From contig NZ_CP062983.1 of assembly GCF_015500095.1 (NCBI RefSeq), positions 1,488,001 through 1,552,000 of the forward strand: DNA of 64,000 bases, written 5' to 3'. The DNA comes from Phototrophicus methaneseepsis. Lineage in GTDB: Bacteria; Chloroflexota; Anaerolineae; Aggregatilineales; Phototrophicaceae. The position numbers were made by a program, and so were the translations under genes. Of this stretch, positions 37,653 through 46,884 are shown piece after piece. How positions within the stretch are numbered: position 1 is the stretch's first letter; each line of letters opens with the position of its first letter. The notes beneath the pieces are model-generated. The model made no database searches and was not told the origin of the DNA. It saw nothing but the letters and a program-made list of their open reading frames with translations.

Positions 37653-38939
37653 ATGACCAACCTCATTGTCATTGATTGCCATGACCTCGGACAGCATCTC
37701 GGTTCCTATGGTGCGAAGACAGTTGCTTCGCCCAACCTGGACCAAATTGCCGCCAGAGGGGTCCGTTTTGAAAATAGCTTTTGCACATCGCCGCAGTGCA
37801 GCCCCAGCCGTGCAGCGCTCTATACCGGGCGCTATCCGCATTCAAATGGCATGATGGGGCTTGCGCACGATCCCTTTTCCTGGCGCTTACATGATGATGA
37901 AATCTATCTTGCGAAGTATCTCCAGGATGCGGGCTACGAAACAGCTCACCTTGGCATTCAGCATGTGACCGGGTTCGATAATGAAGCGGATGTGCGCGCA
38001 CTGGGCTTTGATCATCTGCTGGAAGGGCACTTCGCGGCAGAAGTCGGGGAATCTGCGGTGGCCTTCCTCAACCAAGCGCACGACAAACCCTTCTTCTTGA
38101 ATGTTGGCTTCTTTGAGCCGCATCGGGATGAGACGGGGGGCTATCATGTTGCGCCGCCTGATGACAGCCTGGGCGCAGATGTGCCACCTTATTTACCCAA
38201 CACGCCGGAAGCCCGCCAGGAATTCACCGAACTACAAGGCATGATCCACGCCATGGATCGCGCTGTCGGGCGCATCTGGGAGACGCTGGCATCGCTCGAC
38301 CTGCTCAAGGATACCTGGCTCATCTTCACAACTGATCACGGGTTGGCAATGCCACGTGCCAAATGCACCATGTATGATCCCGGCCTGGAGACGGCACTCA
38401 TCATGTACGCGGAGCCGTTTGGGTTCACAGGTGGCCGTGTGATTTCTGAACTTATCAGCCATGTGGATTTCACGCCGACGATCCTGGAAGGCCTGGGTAT
38501 TCCCGTGCCGGAGCGCTTGCAGGGGCGCAGTTATTGGGGCCTGCTGCAAGAGGGGGATTATGAACCACGCCAATTCATCATTGGCGAAAAGACGTATCAC
38601 ACGGATTACGAACCGCAGCGTGCCATACGCACAGAGCGGTATAAACTCATCGTGAATCTGGAAGTCGATATTACCAACGTCCCGGCGGATATTATGCATA
38701 GCCCGATTTATCCGCAGATGATCGACCAGTTGACCGTCACACGGCCCTATGTAGAGCTGTACGACCTGGAAAACGATCCGCTTGAGCAGCATAATCTAGC
38801 GGGTACAGCAGATGTGCAATCTATCGAAGCAGATTTGCTGCACCAGCTTAAGGCGTGGATGGTGGCGACAGATGACCCCATCCTACAGGGGCCGATTGCC
38901 TCACCCTATTACGATCGTGCGCTGGCGAGATTGGAGTAA
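37653..38939 (+). CDS. Type I sulfatase resembling sulfamidase (N-sulfoglucosamine sulfohydrolase)
   Basis: A 428-residue Cys-type sulfatase. The motif is CSPSR with Cys49 in CTSPQCSPSRAALYTG. The segment HSNGMMGLAH just after it, and FFEPHRDETGG later, resemble the sulfamidase branch, whose human member has HQNGMYGL and HDPHR at the same places. That would mean cleavage of N-sulfated or related amino sugars; this is a resemblance, not proof. The ATG at 37653 is used; a TTG at 37647 is better spaced from AAAGGA and is an alternative. There is no signal peptide, so the substrate is probably imported by the adjacent transporter. Confidence 0.87.
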   Translation: MTNLIVIDCHDLGQHLGSYGAKTVASPNLDQIAARGVRFENSFCTSPQCSPSRAALYTGRYPHSNGMMGLAHDPFSWRLHDDEIYLAKYLQDAGYETAHLGIQHVTGFDNEADVRALGFDHLLEGHFAAEVGESAVAFLNQAHDKPFFLNVGFFEPHRDETGGYHVAPPDDSLGADVPPYLPNTPEARQEFTELQGMIHAMDRAVGRIWETLASLDLLKDTWLIFTTDHGLAMPRAKCTMYDPGLETALIMYAEPFGFTGGRVISELISHVDFTPTILEGLGIPVPERLQGRSYWGLLQEGDYEPRQFIIGEKTYHTDYEPQRAIRTERYKLIVNLEVDITNVPADIMHSPIYPQMIDQLTVTRPYVELYDLENDPLEQHNLAGTADVQSIEADLLHQLKAWMVATDDPILQGPIASPYYDRALARLE

Positions 38940-38947
38940 ATGCGCTC

Positions 38948-39868
38948 ATGGTCTATGATGCGCTCGTCTATGGGCCGCTCTTCTGCGACCTGATCTTCAC
39001 TGATTTACCGGATATGCCCGTCCTGGGGGAAGAAATCTTCGCCGGGGATATGAAGATCACGGTTGGGGGCAGTGCGATTGTGGCTGCTGCCCTGCACCGT
39101 CTGGGGGCGAAGGTTGGCCTCATTGCGGATTTGGGCAACGACCAGATGAGTACCGTTGTTCAACATCTGCTGGAAGACATGGGCCTGGATACCTCGCTCA
39201 TCCGGCACCACGATTACGCCCTGCCACAACTCACAGTCGCGCTCTCCTTCCCGCATGATCGCGCGTTTGTCACCCGCTTTGAGAAGCCACGCGATCCGCT
39301 GGATCTGGGTGCTGTCCTGGCTGCGAACCCGGCCAGGCATCTACATGTGTGCAGCTTCATGGCGGCATTCGATACCCCGGAAGCGCCCCACATCGCCCAT
39401 GAGCACAATATGTCTGTCTCGCTGGACCTGGGCTGGGATAGTGAGGGCCTGCGTGATCCTAAATTACGCGCTATGATCGCTGAAGTTGATATGTTTATGC
39501 CCAGTCGTTCTGAGTTGTGCCACGTCATGGGAACAACCGATAAACAGGCCGCGCTTGATGCGACTATCAGCCTGATGGGTGAGGATGCCGTCGTCATCAT
39601 GAAGGATGGTAAACATGGTGCACTGGCCCGCACGCATTCAGAGACAATCACTGTCCCTGCGGTGCCTGTCACGCCAGTGGATACCACTGGGGCGGGCGAT
39701 TCGTTCGATGCAGGTTTCATTTACGGGCATACTCAGGGATTCTCATTAGAGACGAGCCTCCAATATGGCAGTATCTGTGGCGCATTGGCGACGACTGCCC
39801 CCGGAGGCGCAACCGCAACACCCACACAGGAGGAAGTACAGCAGTGGCTGTTAAAATTGCAATCATAG
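38948..39868 (+). CDS. PfkB-family sugar kinase
   Basis: A 306-residue ribokinase-like enzyme. The first signature region is GGSAIVAAALHRLGAKVGLIADLGND. The ATP/catalytic signature is DTTGAGDSFDAGF, with the catalytic Asp in GAGD. It follows the sulfatase by 8 bp and overlaps the GH4 gene by 25 bp. In this operon it probably phosphorylates a desulfated monosaccharide in the cytoplasm. Specificity within the family (ribose, fructose, KDG, tagatose-phosphate and others) cannot be read from the sequence. Confidence 0.9.
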   Translation: MVYDALVYGPLFCDLIFTDLPDMPVLGEEIFAGDMKITVGGSAIVAAALHRLGAKVGLIADLGNDQMSTVVQHLLEDMGLDTSLIRHHDYALPQLTVALSFPHDRAFVTRFEKPRDPLDLGAVLAANPARHLHVCSFMAAFDTPEAPHIAHEHNMSVSLDLGWDSEGLRDPKLRAMIAEVDMFMPSRSELCHVMGTTDKQAALDATISLMGEDAVVIMKDGKHGALARTHSETITVPAVPVTPVDTTGAGDSFDAGFIYGHTQGFSLETSLQYGSICGALATTAPGGATATPTQEEVQQWLLKLQS

Positions 39869-41118
39869 GGGGCGGCAGTGCCTATGCCCCTGGCCTTCTG
39901 GGCGCTTTTATCCATAAAGCCCAGGACTTCGACGGGGCTGAACTGGCGCTGATGGACATTGCCGAAACGGAACTGGCGATTGTACATCGCCTGGGTCAGA
40001 AGATGATCGAGGCGGCACATGTGAATTTGACACTGACCGCGCATACAGATTATCGCTCTGCACTGGCAGATGCCGACTACGTGCTGACCACGTTCCGGCA
40101 GGGTGGTTTTGAAGCGCGTGCTCAGGATGAGCGCATTCCTTTACAATACGGCATCATCGGTCAGGAGACGATTGGTCCGGGTGGCTTCTTCTTCGCCATG
40201 CGTACCATTGGCGTTGTTCGTAAGCTGCTGGCAACCATCAAAGAGGTGGCTCCCAGGGCTGTACTCGTCAATTATTCGAATCCGACGCAAATCATCGCGG
40301 AAGCTGTGACGCATTTTTCTGATGTGCCCTGTATTAGCATCTGCGACCAGAGTGACGATGACCAGCGTAAAATCCTGGATGCGCTCAATATCACGCCGCA
40401 GCATGTCGAGTTTGAGTCAGTGGGGCTTAATCATGCCACATGGAGTACGCGCTTTCTGGTCGATGGCGAAGATGGCATCGAATTGATGCTGCGCGGGTGT
40501 GAAGATGTGCTGGCGCGGGACGACATCAGCAATCGCCTTAAGCGCCAATTCATGATGACGCGCGATTTTGGCCGTGTGCCCAACAGCTACATGCAGTATT
40601 ACTATTATCGTCAGGAGACCGTTGCAGAAGCCCAGGCCGCTCCTAAATCACGCGCTCAGGAAATCATGGACCTGATCCCCAGTTACTACGTCCATTTTGA
40701 GGAACAAGCCGCCCAGGACGTCCCCCATGTGACCCATTCTCGCGGTGGTTCAATCTTTGGGGATATGGCCGTAGAGGTGCTGCGTGGGCTTGTGCAGAAC
40801 AACCAGAGCATTCATACACTCAATATTCCCAACCGGGCCGCACTGCCGGATTTCGCGCCTGATCGTGTGGTGGAGGTCCCGGCACGGCTTGAAAGCCGCA
40901 ACGCAACGCCCTTAGCACAACATCCGCTGCCGCATGAGGTGACGGGCTTGCTGCATATGCTGGCGGAATATCAATGGCTATCTGCTAAGGCCATCTGGGA
41001 AGGCGATACGCGCCTCAAAGAACTGGCGCTGGCCTCTAACCCCTTGGTGATGTCCGTCCCGCTGGCGAGAAAGCTCCTCGCAGAGATCGAACCCTTGCAA
41101 AAGCAGTATTGGGGCTGA
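39844..41118 (+). CDS. Glycoside hydrolase family 4 enzyme
   Basis: A 424-residue NAD- and metal-dependent glycosidase of family GH4, which cleaves by an oxidation-elimination mechanism. The NAD-binding GGGSAYAPGL motif is at the N-terminus. NYSNPTQI, the cysteine metal-ligand region ICDQS and GLNHATW are family landmarks. The residue after the metal cysteine is Asp, not the His of galactosidase/glucuronidase types, and resembles some phospho-glucosidase branches. It starts at a GTG at 39844 with AGGAGG 10 nt upstream, inside the end of the kinase gene. Co-translation with the kinase fits a phospho-sugar substrate (inference). Confidence 0.9.
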   Translation: MAVKIAIIGGGSAYAPGLLGAFIHKAQDFDGAELALMDIAETELAIVHRLGQKMIEAAHVNLTLTAHTDYRSALADADYVLTTFRQGGFEARAQDERIPLQYGIIGQETIGPGGFFFAMRTIGVVRKLLATIKEVAPRAVLVNYSNPTQIIAEAVTHFSDVPCISICDQSDDDQRKILDALNITPQHVEFESVGLNHATWSTRFLVDGEDGIELMLRGCEDVLARDDISNRLKRQFMMTRDFGRVPNSYMQYYYYRQETVAEAQAAPKSRAQEIMDLIPSYYVHFEEQAAQDVPHVTHSRGGSIFGDMAVEVLRGLVQNNQSIHTLNIPNRAALPDFAPDRVVEVPARLESRNATPLAQHPLPHEVTGLLHMLAEYQWLSAKAIWEGDTRLKELALASNPLVMSVPLARKLLAEIEPLQKQYWG

Positions 41119-41146
41119 TTTGCTAAGCTCAAAAAAGCTTGATAGT

Positions 41147-41181
41147 AAAAGAGCCATGCTACAAAAAGCGTGGCTCTTTTT
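41147..41181 (+). terminator. Terminator of module B operon
   Basis: AAAAGAGCCATGC (41147-41159) pairs with GCGTGGCTCTTTT (41168-41180), one G-T pair, then further T. Confidence 0.88.
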
Positions 41182-41291
41182 GTTACGTGTGTTGCCTTTT
41201 TACAAAGAAAATCAACACCTTCTGAACAAGTTATGAATATGTACGCCATACCATGAACGTCGTCATCAAATTAAGCCTAGGAGTTCACGGA

Positions 41292-41924
41292 ATGGCAGTC
41301 ATGTCGTCCTCAGTAGAGAAACAGTCTAAAAAATCGAATCAAACCAGGTTGAATGGTTCCAGGTTAAATCAATCCAAATGGAACCTCTTCCTGGATGTGG
41401 CTCTGGCTGGGGCATTTGTCCTCGTGCTGGAGGAGCATTTCACGGGTTTGAACTGGCATGAGCTGATTGGCGTTGGCTTTGCTGTTGGCCTGCTCGTACA
41501 CTTTATCCTACATTGGCGCTGGGTCTTCACGATGACGAAGACTTTCTTCCGCAAGTTGTTCCATGAATCACGCTTGAACTATCTGCTCAACCTCGTGCTG
41601 CTTGTCGATTTAGCGGTCATCATCGTGACGGGTATCGGGATTTCTCGCACGTTGGGCCTGGAATTAGGCCTGGACCGCAGTCTTTCCAGTTCATTTGAAC
41701 AATGGCATCGTCTGGCGAGCAACTTCTCACTGCTGCTTGTCGGTTTACATGTCGCTATCCATTGGAAGTGGATTGTTTCTCATGCACGCCGATATATTTT
41801 CCGCAATCCCTTCCGCTTCCTGTTGCATCGGCAGGCCCCACATCCAGTTGTAGCGCACTCTCTGGTGACTACGCCCATCATCGTGACCCATTCCACACAA
41901 CAATCCCAGGGAGGTCAATCATGA
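41292..41924 (+). CDS. Four-helix membrane protein, DUF4405-like
   Basis: A 210-residue protein with about four helices and paired histidines at helix ends: LVHFILHWRWVFTM, EQWHRLASNFSLLLVGLHVAIHWKWI. This pattern matches DUF4405/cytochrome-b-like proteins that may bind haem. AGGAG lies 8 nt before the ATG at 41292; an earlier ATG at 41253 lacks a ribosome site. It overlaps the next gene in an ATGA junction. A redox role in the membrane is inferred only. Confidence 0.75.
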   Translation: MAVMSSSVEKQSKKSNQTRLNGSRLNQSKWNLFLDVALAGAFVLVLEEHFTGLNWHELIGVGFAVGLLVHFILHWRWVFTMTKTFFRKLFHESRLNYLLNLVLLVDLAVIIVTGIGISRTLGLELGLDRSLSSSFEQWHRLASNFSLLLVGLHVAIHWKWIVSHARRYIFRNPFRFLLHRQAPHPVVAHSLVTTPIIVTHSTQQSQGGQS

Positions 41925-42418
41925 AACGCCGCCAACATCGCAATATGATCGCTATGGTGGTCTTTATTGGGCTGGTCATTGCGGGAGGGATGGCCCTGTT
42001 CGCCACGGATAACTGGGAAAATCCTTTTTCAGCTTTCACCATGCTGACAGGTTCAGGTGGTGAAAGAGGTGAAGGCGGTGACGAGTTTGGCTCGCCAGAT
42101 AGATTTGATCGTGAAGCTTCCGCCGTTGAAATAGTCGTTCCTGAAGATAGCACCACAGCCGCTGAAGTCTCCGATTTAGCCGATTCTGATGCGGAAACCG
42201 TCGTCAGTACCAGCCAGACTTCATCAGAACGCCCTGCAATGGGCGAGGGTATGGGCCAGGGACGTGGCCGTGAGAGCAGCGGCTTTGCTTGGTCGCAGCT
42301 TGGCAGCGTACTCTATAACATTTGGTTCCTCTTTGCGGCGGCGGCCGTGATGATGCTTATCAGTCTGCCGCTTGATGCCTTCCGCAGGCGCAACCGTCAC
42401 AGGCTCGCTACAGTTTAA
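41921..42418 (+). CDS. Membrane protein with two helices and acidic linker, partner of DUF4405-like gene
   Basis: A 165-residue protein. A helix at about residues 9-27 (MIAMVVFIGLVIAGGMALFA) and another near 130-150 (YNIWFLFAAAAVMMLISL) flank an acidic, Ser/Thr-rich linker followed by a Gly/Met/Arg-rich block (MGEGMGQGRGRES). GGGAGG lies 5 nt before the ATG, which overlaps the previous stop. It is probably an accessory subunit of the upstream membrane protein. I do not recognise the family. Confidence 0.75.
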   Translation: MKRRQHRNMIAMVVFIGLVIAGGMALFATDNWENPFSAFTMLTGSGGERGEGGDEFGSPDRFDREASAVEIVVPEDSTTAAEVSDLADSDAETVVSTSQTSSERPAMGEGMGQGRGRESSGFAWSQLGSVLYNIWFLFAAAAVMMLISLPLDAFRRRNRHRLATV

Positions 42419-42463
42419 CGCGTCCCAACTTCATCCAGATCTCCCAAATCTTCATGGTGTAAC

Positions 42464-42498
42464 AAAAAGGCCCGGATAACGACTATCCGAGCCTTTTT
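42464..42498. terminator. Terminator, first of two near-identical copies
   Basis: AAAAAGGCCCGGATA and TATCCGAGCCTTTTT form the stem around ACGAC. It differs from the copy at 43444-43479 at only three of 35 positions. A-rich and T-rich flanks allow use in both directions. Confidence 0.9.
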
Positions 42499-42505
42499 GT
42501 GCAAA

Positions 42506-43213
42506 TTAATTTACCCAATCTTCGCTTAATATGTTACCTTGCGCACCTAATTCAATGATATTTAAGCTACTACAGCCTCCTTCACAGTTATCGGAACGAT
42601 TAAATATGTTGTTTATGAACTCTTGCTTAACTAAATCAATATATTCAGGATAGTAAGCTTCACAGTAACCATTCCCACGAGCATAGAGCGAAACATTATT
42701 GTCTGGTTGAAGGATGACAATAGTTCCTGTATTTTCGTCAGTATCATATAAGGCATCGCTGTTTTCTTTTGGCTCAGCAATACTAAAATCGCCAGAGCAA
42801 ATCCAACCCCATGCTGATGACCTTTCAGGAAAAAATATTGATCCAGAGGGAACGCGTTGACTGGCAGGGAGCGGAGAAACTGTCTCAATGGGTAAATTAG
42901 ATGATAAGTTATTCGCAGTAGGGTCAGTAAGATGTGGCGTTTCTTGTATCGTCGGTGGTAGTGGCGTTGCTGTGACGATAGTGACTCGTGGTGTTTCCTG
43001 AGTTGTTGGTAGAGGTGTTGCTGTAACGATAATAACGGTCGGAGTAGCCTCTGTTGGAGTCGGTGAGTTCGTCGGCGTTTCAGTAAGGGAACTACTATGA
43101 TCATTATCAAGTAGTATCAAAAAGAACGCACTAAGAATGGATATTTTCTCCTCTGGTGATTCAGATGAAACAGGTACTAAAGGGATAATAGCTGCAAAGA
43201 TTACCCCTACCAA
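42506..43213 (-). CDS. AT-rich orphan gene: membrane-anchored Pro/Thr-repeat protein, start unresolved
   Basis: The closed frame from a TTG at 43213 gives 235 residues, but the frame stays open to 43379 and the extension encodes a charged N-terminus plus the rest of a transmembrane helix (IIASLITALIGLVGVIFAAI). That extension has no ATG, GTG or TTG. An ATG at 43347 with AAAGAG upstream lies in another frame and stops after nine codons, so a frameshift or non-standard start is likely. The protein continues with two repeats of a VIIVTATPLPTT-type unit and a cysteine-containing C-terminal domain. Base composition is clearly AT-rich relative to its neighbours. Unknown function; possibly decayed. 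Confidence 0.6.
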   Translation of the reverse strand: MVGVIFAAIIPLVPVSSESPEEKISILSAFFLILLDNDHSSSLTETPTNSPTPTEATPTVIIVTATPLPTTQETPRVTIVTATPLPPTIQETPHLTDPTANNLSSNLPIETVSPLPASQRVPSGSIFFPERSSAWGWICSGDFSIAEPKENSDALYDTDENTGTIVILQPDNNVSLYARGNGYCEAYYPEYIDLVKQEFINNIFNRSDNCEGGCSSLNIIELGAQGNILSEDWVN

Positions 43214-43443
43214 GCCAATTAAAGCGGTTATTAAAGAGGCTATTATTCGATTGCGACCACGTATCTTTTCAAGTTCTATATCGTGTTTGCGTTGTCGTTC
43301 GATGTTCTCATTTTTGTTTAGGTAAGAATCGTCTTCATTGTCTCCATATGTAACTCTTTTTCTTGTATAAACTACATTTTATATAAAAACATTTTATTAC
43401 ATTAATATTTTAATGCAAATTTCTAAACGGAATGCCTCAATAC

Positions 43444-43479
43444 AAAAAAGGCCTGGGTAACGACTATCCGGGCCTTTTT
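43444..43479. terminator. Terminator, second near-identical copy, ends clpB
   Basis: AAAAAAGGCCTGGGTA and TATCCGGGCCTTTTT around ACGAC. It lies immediately after the clpB stop on the minus strand and mirrors the copy at 42464-42498. Confidence 0.9.
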
Positions 43480-43496
43480 GGTGTTGCGATTTAAGC

Positions 43497-46100
43497 TTAG
43501 CTTGCTGCAATCGGTGCGGTGGTGGTGAAGATCAACTGACCGTCGATTTCCTCCACGATGACATGGGCACCATCCGTGACTTTGCCTTCGAGGATATCCA
43601 TCGCCAGCGGGTCCTGTACATAGCGTTGAATAGCGCGCTTGAGCGGACGAGCACCATAAACCGGGTCGAACCCTTTCTCCGAGAGGAACTCGGCTGCTTC
43701 TGGTGTCAGTTCCAGTGTAATGTGACGTTCAGCCAGCAAGTGACGCAGGTGCGCCAACTGGATTTCTACAATGTGGCGGATGTGATCCTGCGTCAGGGCA
43801 TGGAAGATGATAATGTCATCCAAACGGTTCAAGAACTCTGGCCGGAACTGGTGATCCAGTTCGCCCATGACGGCTTGCTTGACGTCCTCTGTCGGTGCAT
43901 CTGCCCCCATGGCCTTGATGATATCGCTGCCGGTATTGCTCGTCATGATGATGACAGTATTCGTAAAATCGACAGTGCGGCCCTGACCATCGGTTAGTCG
44001 GCCATCATCGAAGACCTGCAAGAAGATATTGAAGACTTCCGGGTGGGCCTTTTCGATTTCATCGAACAAGACCACGCTATAAGGCCGACGACGTACTGTC
44101 TCCGTGAGCTGGCCGCCTTCTTCATAGCCAACGTACCCTGGCGGCGCACCAATCAGCCGCGCCACGCTGTGACGTTCGCCATATTCGCTCATGTCGATGC
44201 GAATCATGGCGCTCTCGTCATCAAACAGGAAGTTTGCCAGTGAACGGGCCATTTCCGTCTTGCCCACGCCCGTCGGACCCAGGAATAGGAAGGTACCCAC
44301 AGGGCGGTTGGGGTCTTGCAGGCCAGCGCGGCTGCGCCGAACTGCGGCGGCCACCGCGCGGACAGCATCATCCTGGCCGACGACGCGCTCATGCAGGCGG
44401 TCTTCCATATGCAGCAGTTTCTGCACTTCGCCCTCTAGCAGCCGCGCAACCGGGACACCCGTCCAGCGACTGATGACGTTGGCGATTTCATCGGCATCGA
44501 CCTCTTCTTTCAGCATGGTGCTGCCTTCGGCGCGCATCCGTTCAATTTCAGCTTCGGCAGCCTGCAACTGCTTCTCGAAGTCCGGCAGGGTGCCATAGCG
44601 AATGCGGGCTGCGGCTTCCAGGTTACCCTGGCGCTCGGCACGGTCAAGTTCGATGCGTGCTTCGTCAATCTGTGCCTTCACATTGCGGATATTCTGGATC
44701 GCTTCTTTCTCCGTCTGCCAGCGGGCTGTCAGGGCATTGAGCGTCTCCTTGATATTGGCTAATTCGCCTTCCAGGTCCTTCAAACGCTGCTTAGAGGTCT
44801 TATCACGCTCCTTTTTGAGGGCCTCGCGTTCGATCTCAAGCTGCATCATCTGGCGCTCGACGCGGTCCAGCTCCACCGGGCGGCTGTCGATTTCCATTTT
44901 CAGGTTGGCAGCGGCCTCGTCAATCAGGTCGATTGCTTTATCTGGCAACTGGCGATCTGGCAGGTAGCGATGGCTGAGCGTTGCGGCGGCAATGACGGCG
45001 CTATCCTGGATTCGCACGCCATGATGCACTTCATAGCGCTCTTTCAGGCCACGTAAGATGCTGATCGTATCTTCGACGCTTGGCTCATCCACGAATACAG
45101 TCTGGAAGCGACGTTCCAGCGCGGCATCTTTTTCGATGTATTTGCGATATTCATCCAGCGTGGTCGCGCCGATCATGCGCAGCTCACCACGGGCCAGCAT
45201 CGGCTTGAGCATGTTACCCGCGTCCATAGCGCCTTCGGCAGCGCCTGCACCAACAATCGTGTGCAGCTCATCAATGAAAAGGATGATTTCGCCCTGGCTG
45301 TCGGTAATTTCTTTTAAGACAGCCTTGAGGCGTTCTTCAAACTCGCCCCTGAACTTGGCACCGGCGACCAAACTGCCCATATCAAGCGCTATGAGCTGCT
45401 TATCGCGCAGGCCTTCTGGTACATCGCCATTGATAATGCGCTGAGCCAACCCTTCCACGATAGCGGTCTTACCAACACCCGCCTCACCGATCAGCACAGG
45501 GTTGTTCTTGGTGCGGCGGCTGATGATGTGCATCACGCGGCGGATCTCGTCATCACGGCCAATGACCGGATCCAGCTTACCCTGACGTGCGAGGGCTGTC
45601 AGATCACGCCCATATTTCTCCAGGCTCTGATACGTGCCTTCTGGGTCCTGGGATGTGACTCGTTGCCCACCCCGTATGGCGGTCAGGGCTTGTAGGATGG
45701 CGTTTTCGTCAATGCCATGACGGTTGAGCAGGTCAGAGACAGTCGAGTTATCGACAAGCGCCATCAAAATATGCTCTGTGCTGACGTATTCGTCTTTCAT
45801 ACGGCGCGCTTGCTTTTCCGCATCGTTGAGCACATTGGCTGCCGGGCGGCTGAGGCCAATCTGCGAGGCATCGCCGGAGATGCGCGGCAAATTGCTGAGC
45901 ATGGCTTCTGCATCTGCTAGCAATGCTGTCGGACGGCCCCCTATCTTCGAGATGACTTGCGGCACTACGCCTTCTTTTTGTGCCAGCAAAGCCACCAGCA
46001 AATGAACAGGCTCAATCATGCTGTTGCTGTTTTCAGTCGCCAGCGATTGCGCCTTCATGACGGCTTCCTGGGCTTTATTCGTAAAACGGTTCAAATCCAT
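43497..46100 (-). CDS. clpB: ClpB protein disaggregase
   Basis: An 867-residue AAA+ Hsp100 chaperone that, with DnaK, recovers proteins from aggregates. A Clp N domain (about 1-150, two repeats) is followed by AAA-1 (Walker A GEAGVGKT, Walker B LFIDELH), a long coiled-coil middle domain ([20 protein letters not shown] region) and AAA-2 ([30 protein letters not shown]). Length and domain order are normal. AGGAGA lies 8-9 nt before the ATG at 46098-46100. No CIRCE element is visible in the upstream 200 bp. Confidence 0.97.
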   Translation of the reverse strand: MDLNRFTNKAQEAVMKAQSLATENSNSMIEPVHLLVALLAQKEGVVPQVISKIGGRPTALLADAEAMLSNLPRISGDASQIGLSRPAANVLNDAEKQARRMKDEYVSTEHILMALVDNSTVSDLLNRHGIDENAILQALTAIRGGQRVTSQDPEGTYQSLEKYGRDLTALARQGKLDPVIGRDDEIRRVMHIISRRTKNNPVLIGEAGVGKTAIVEGLAQRIINGDVPEGLRDKQLIALDMGSLVAGAKFRGEFEERLKAVLKEITDSQGEIILFIDELHTIVGAGAAEGAMDAGNMLKPMLARGELRMIGATTLDEYRKYIEKDAALERRFQTVFVDEPSVEDTISILRGLKERYEVHHGVRIQDSAVIAAATLSHRYLPDRQLPDKAIDLIDEAAANLKMEIDSRPVELDRVERQMMQLEIEREALKKERDKTSKQRLKDLEGELANIKETLNALTARWQTEKEAIQNIRNVKAQIDEARIELDRAERQGNLEAAARIRYGTLPDFEKQLQAAEAEIERMRAEGSTMLKEEVDADEIANVISRWTGVPVARLLEGEVQKLLHMEDRLHERVVGQDDAVRAVAAAVRRSRAGLQDPNRPVGTFLFLGPTGVGKTEMARSLANFLFDDESAMIRIDMSEYGERHSVARLIGAPPGYVGYEEGGQLTETVRRRPYSVVLFDEIEKAHPEVFNIFLQVFDDGRLTDGQGRTVDFTNTVIIMTSNTGSDIIKAMGADAPTEDVKQAVMGELDHQFRPEFLNRLDDIIIFHALTQDHIRHIVEIQLAHLRHLLAERHITLELTPEAAEFLSEKGFDPVYGARPLKRAIQRYVQDPLAMDILEGKVTDGAHVIVEEIDGQLIFTTTAPIAAS

Positions 46101-46544
46101 GTGCGGTTCTCCTGTGAACAGAATGTCAAACGATCAAGGATGTCATACTGCTCTTTGTAGTCTGGGATGGTCGCTATCAGGCTGTGAGATCAGGGGCAAG
46201 GATGATGGTCTGCGCTGCTGTCCGGCACATCCTGACGTGCGAACGGCGCCTCAAACCCGGGCATGCCCTTCGTGGCGCATTATTACAATACGCCTTCTGT
46301 AAAAAAATTACGTAAATGAGGCATATGAAGAATGTAAGAGACATTTTGCCTGGAGATAGCCGCCTTAGAGCCGCTCTGAAGGTAACAATTTGGAGGCTAC
46401 AACTGCGGCATAGCCTCTCGTGTCATAGCTCAGCAAATAGGCGCGTTATATGACCAACGACAGGTGCCAGATAATCAAATCTGGGTTAGAATAATTTTAT
46501 GTAGAGTGCTGTTTTTGACTATTATTTTTCATGAAAGAACGATT

Positions 46545-46790
46545 ATGGCATGCAAATATTTGTCTCACGTCGTTGATACGCTCCCTGCGGAAAATCTCAA
46601 TCCTACAGCGAATCCTGTTCCGATTCCCGTTTGTCAGTTACGGCGCAATATCGGGCACCGGGGCGTTGCCAGCCGCTGTCAGGCGACTTCACAAGAAGGG
46701 CCTTGCTGGTTGTGGTTAAGTGAGTATGGGCATCCTCGGCGTGACGCAGAGTTCCAGCATGGCGTTGAGCACACATTGGCGGATCACTAG
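46545..46790 (+). CDS. Doubtful 81-residue ORF in the clpB/maturase intergenic region
   Basis: An ATG at 46545 with a weak GAAAGAA upstream opens a frame (MACKYLSHVV...) that stops 24 bp before a plus-strand terminator. It is rich in Pro, His and Cys and resembles no family I know. The 784 bp between clpB and the radical SAM gene otherwise show nothing I can name. The terminator suggests some plus-strand transcript here, coding or not. Confidence 0.25.
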   Translation: MACKYLSHVVDTLPAENLNPTANPVPIPVCQLRRNIGHRGVASRCQATSQEGPCWLWLSEYGHPRRDAEFQHGVEHTLADH

Positions 46791-46813
46791 GCGGCTTTGA
46801 GCGACCATAACCC

Positions 46814-46840
46814 ATCCCCTCATCAATGAGAGGGGATTTT
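46814..46840 (+). terminator. Orphan plus-strand terminator
   Basis: ATCCCCTC (46814-46821) pairs with GAGGGGAT (46830-46837) followed by TTT. No confident gene precedes it on the plus strand. The maturase gene on the minus strand stops 45 bp beyond, so it could also act as part of a convergent end. Confidence 0.6.
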
Positions 46841-46884
46841 GGGCAATGGGTTGTCAGTCGGCTGTGTGGGTTGCGCGCTTGTGA

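Noticed and set aside
42464-43479. An insertion sequence or transposon
   Set aside because: No transposase is encoded, and the flanking repeats are hairpin terminators that do not resemble IS ends or give a short target duplication.
46101-46884. A tRNA or other structured RNA gene
   Set aside because: I looked for T-loop and acceptor-stem patterns here and in the other long gaps and found none.
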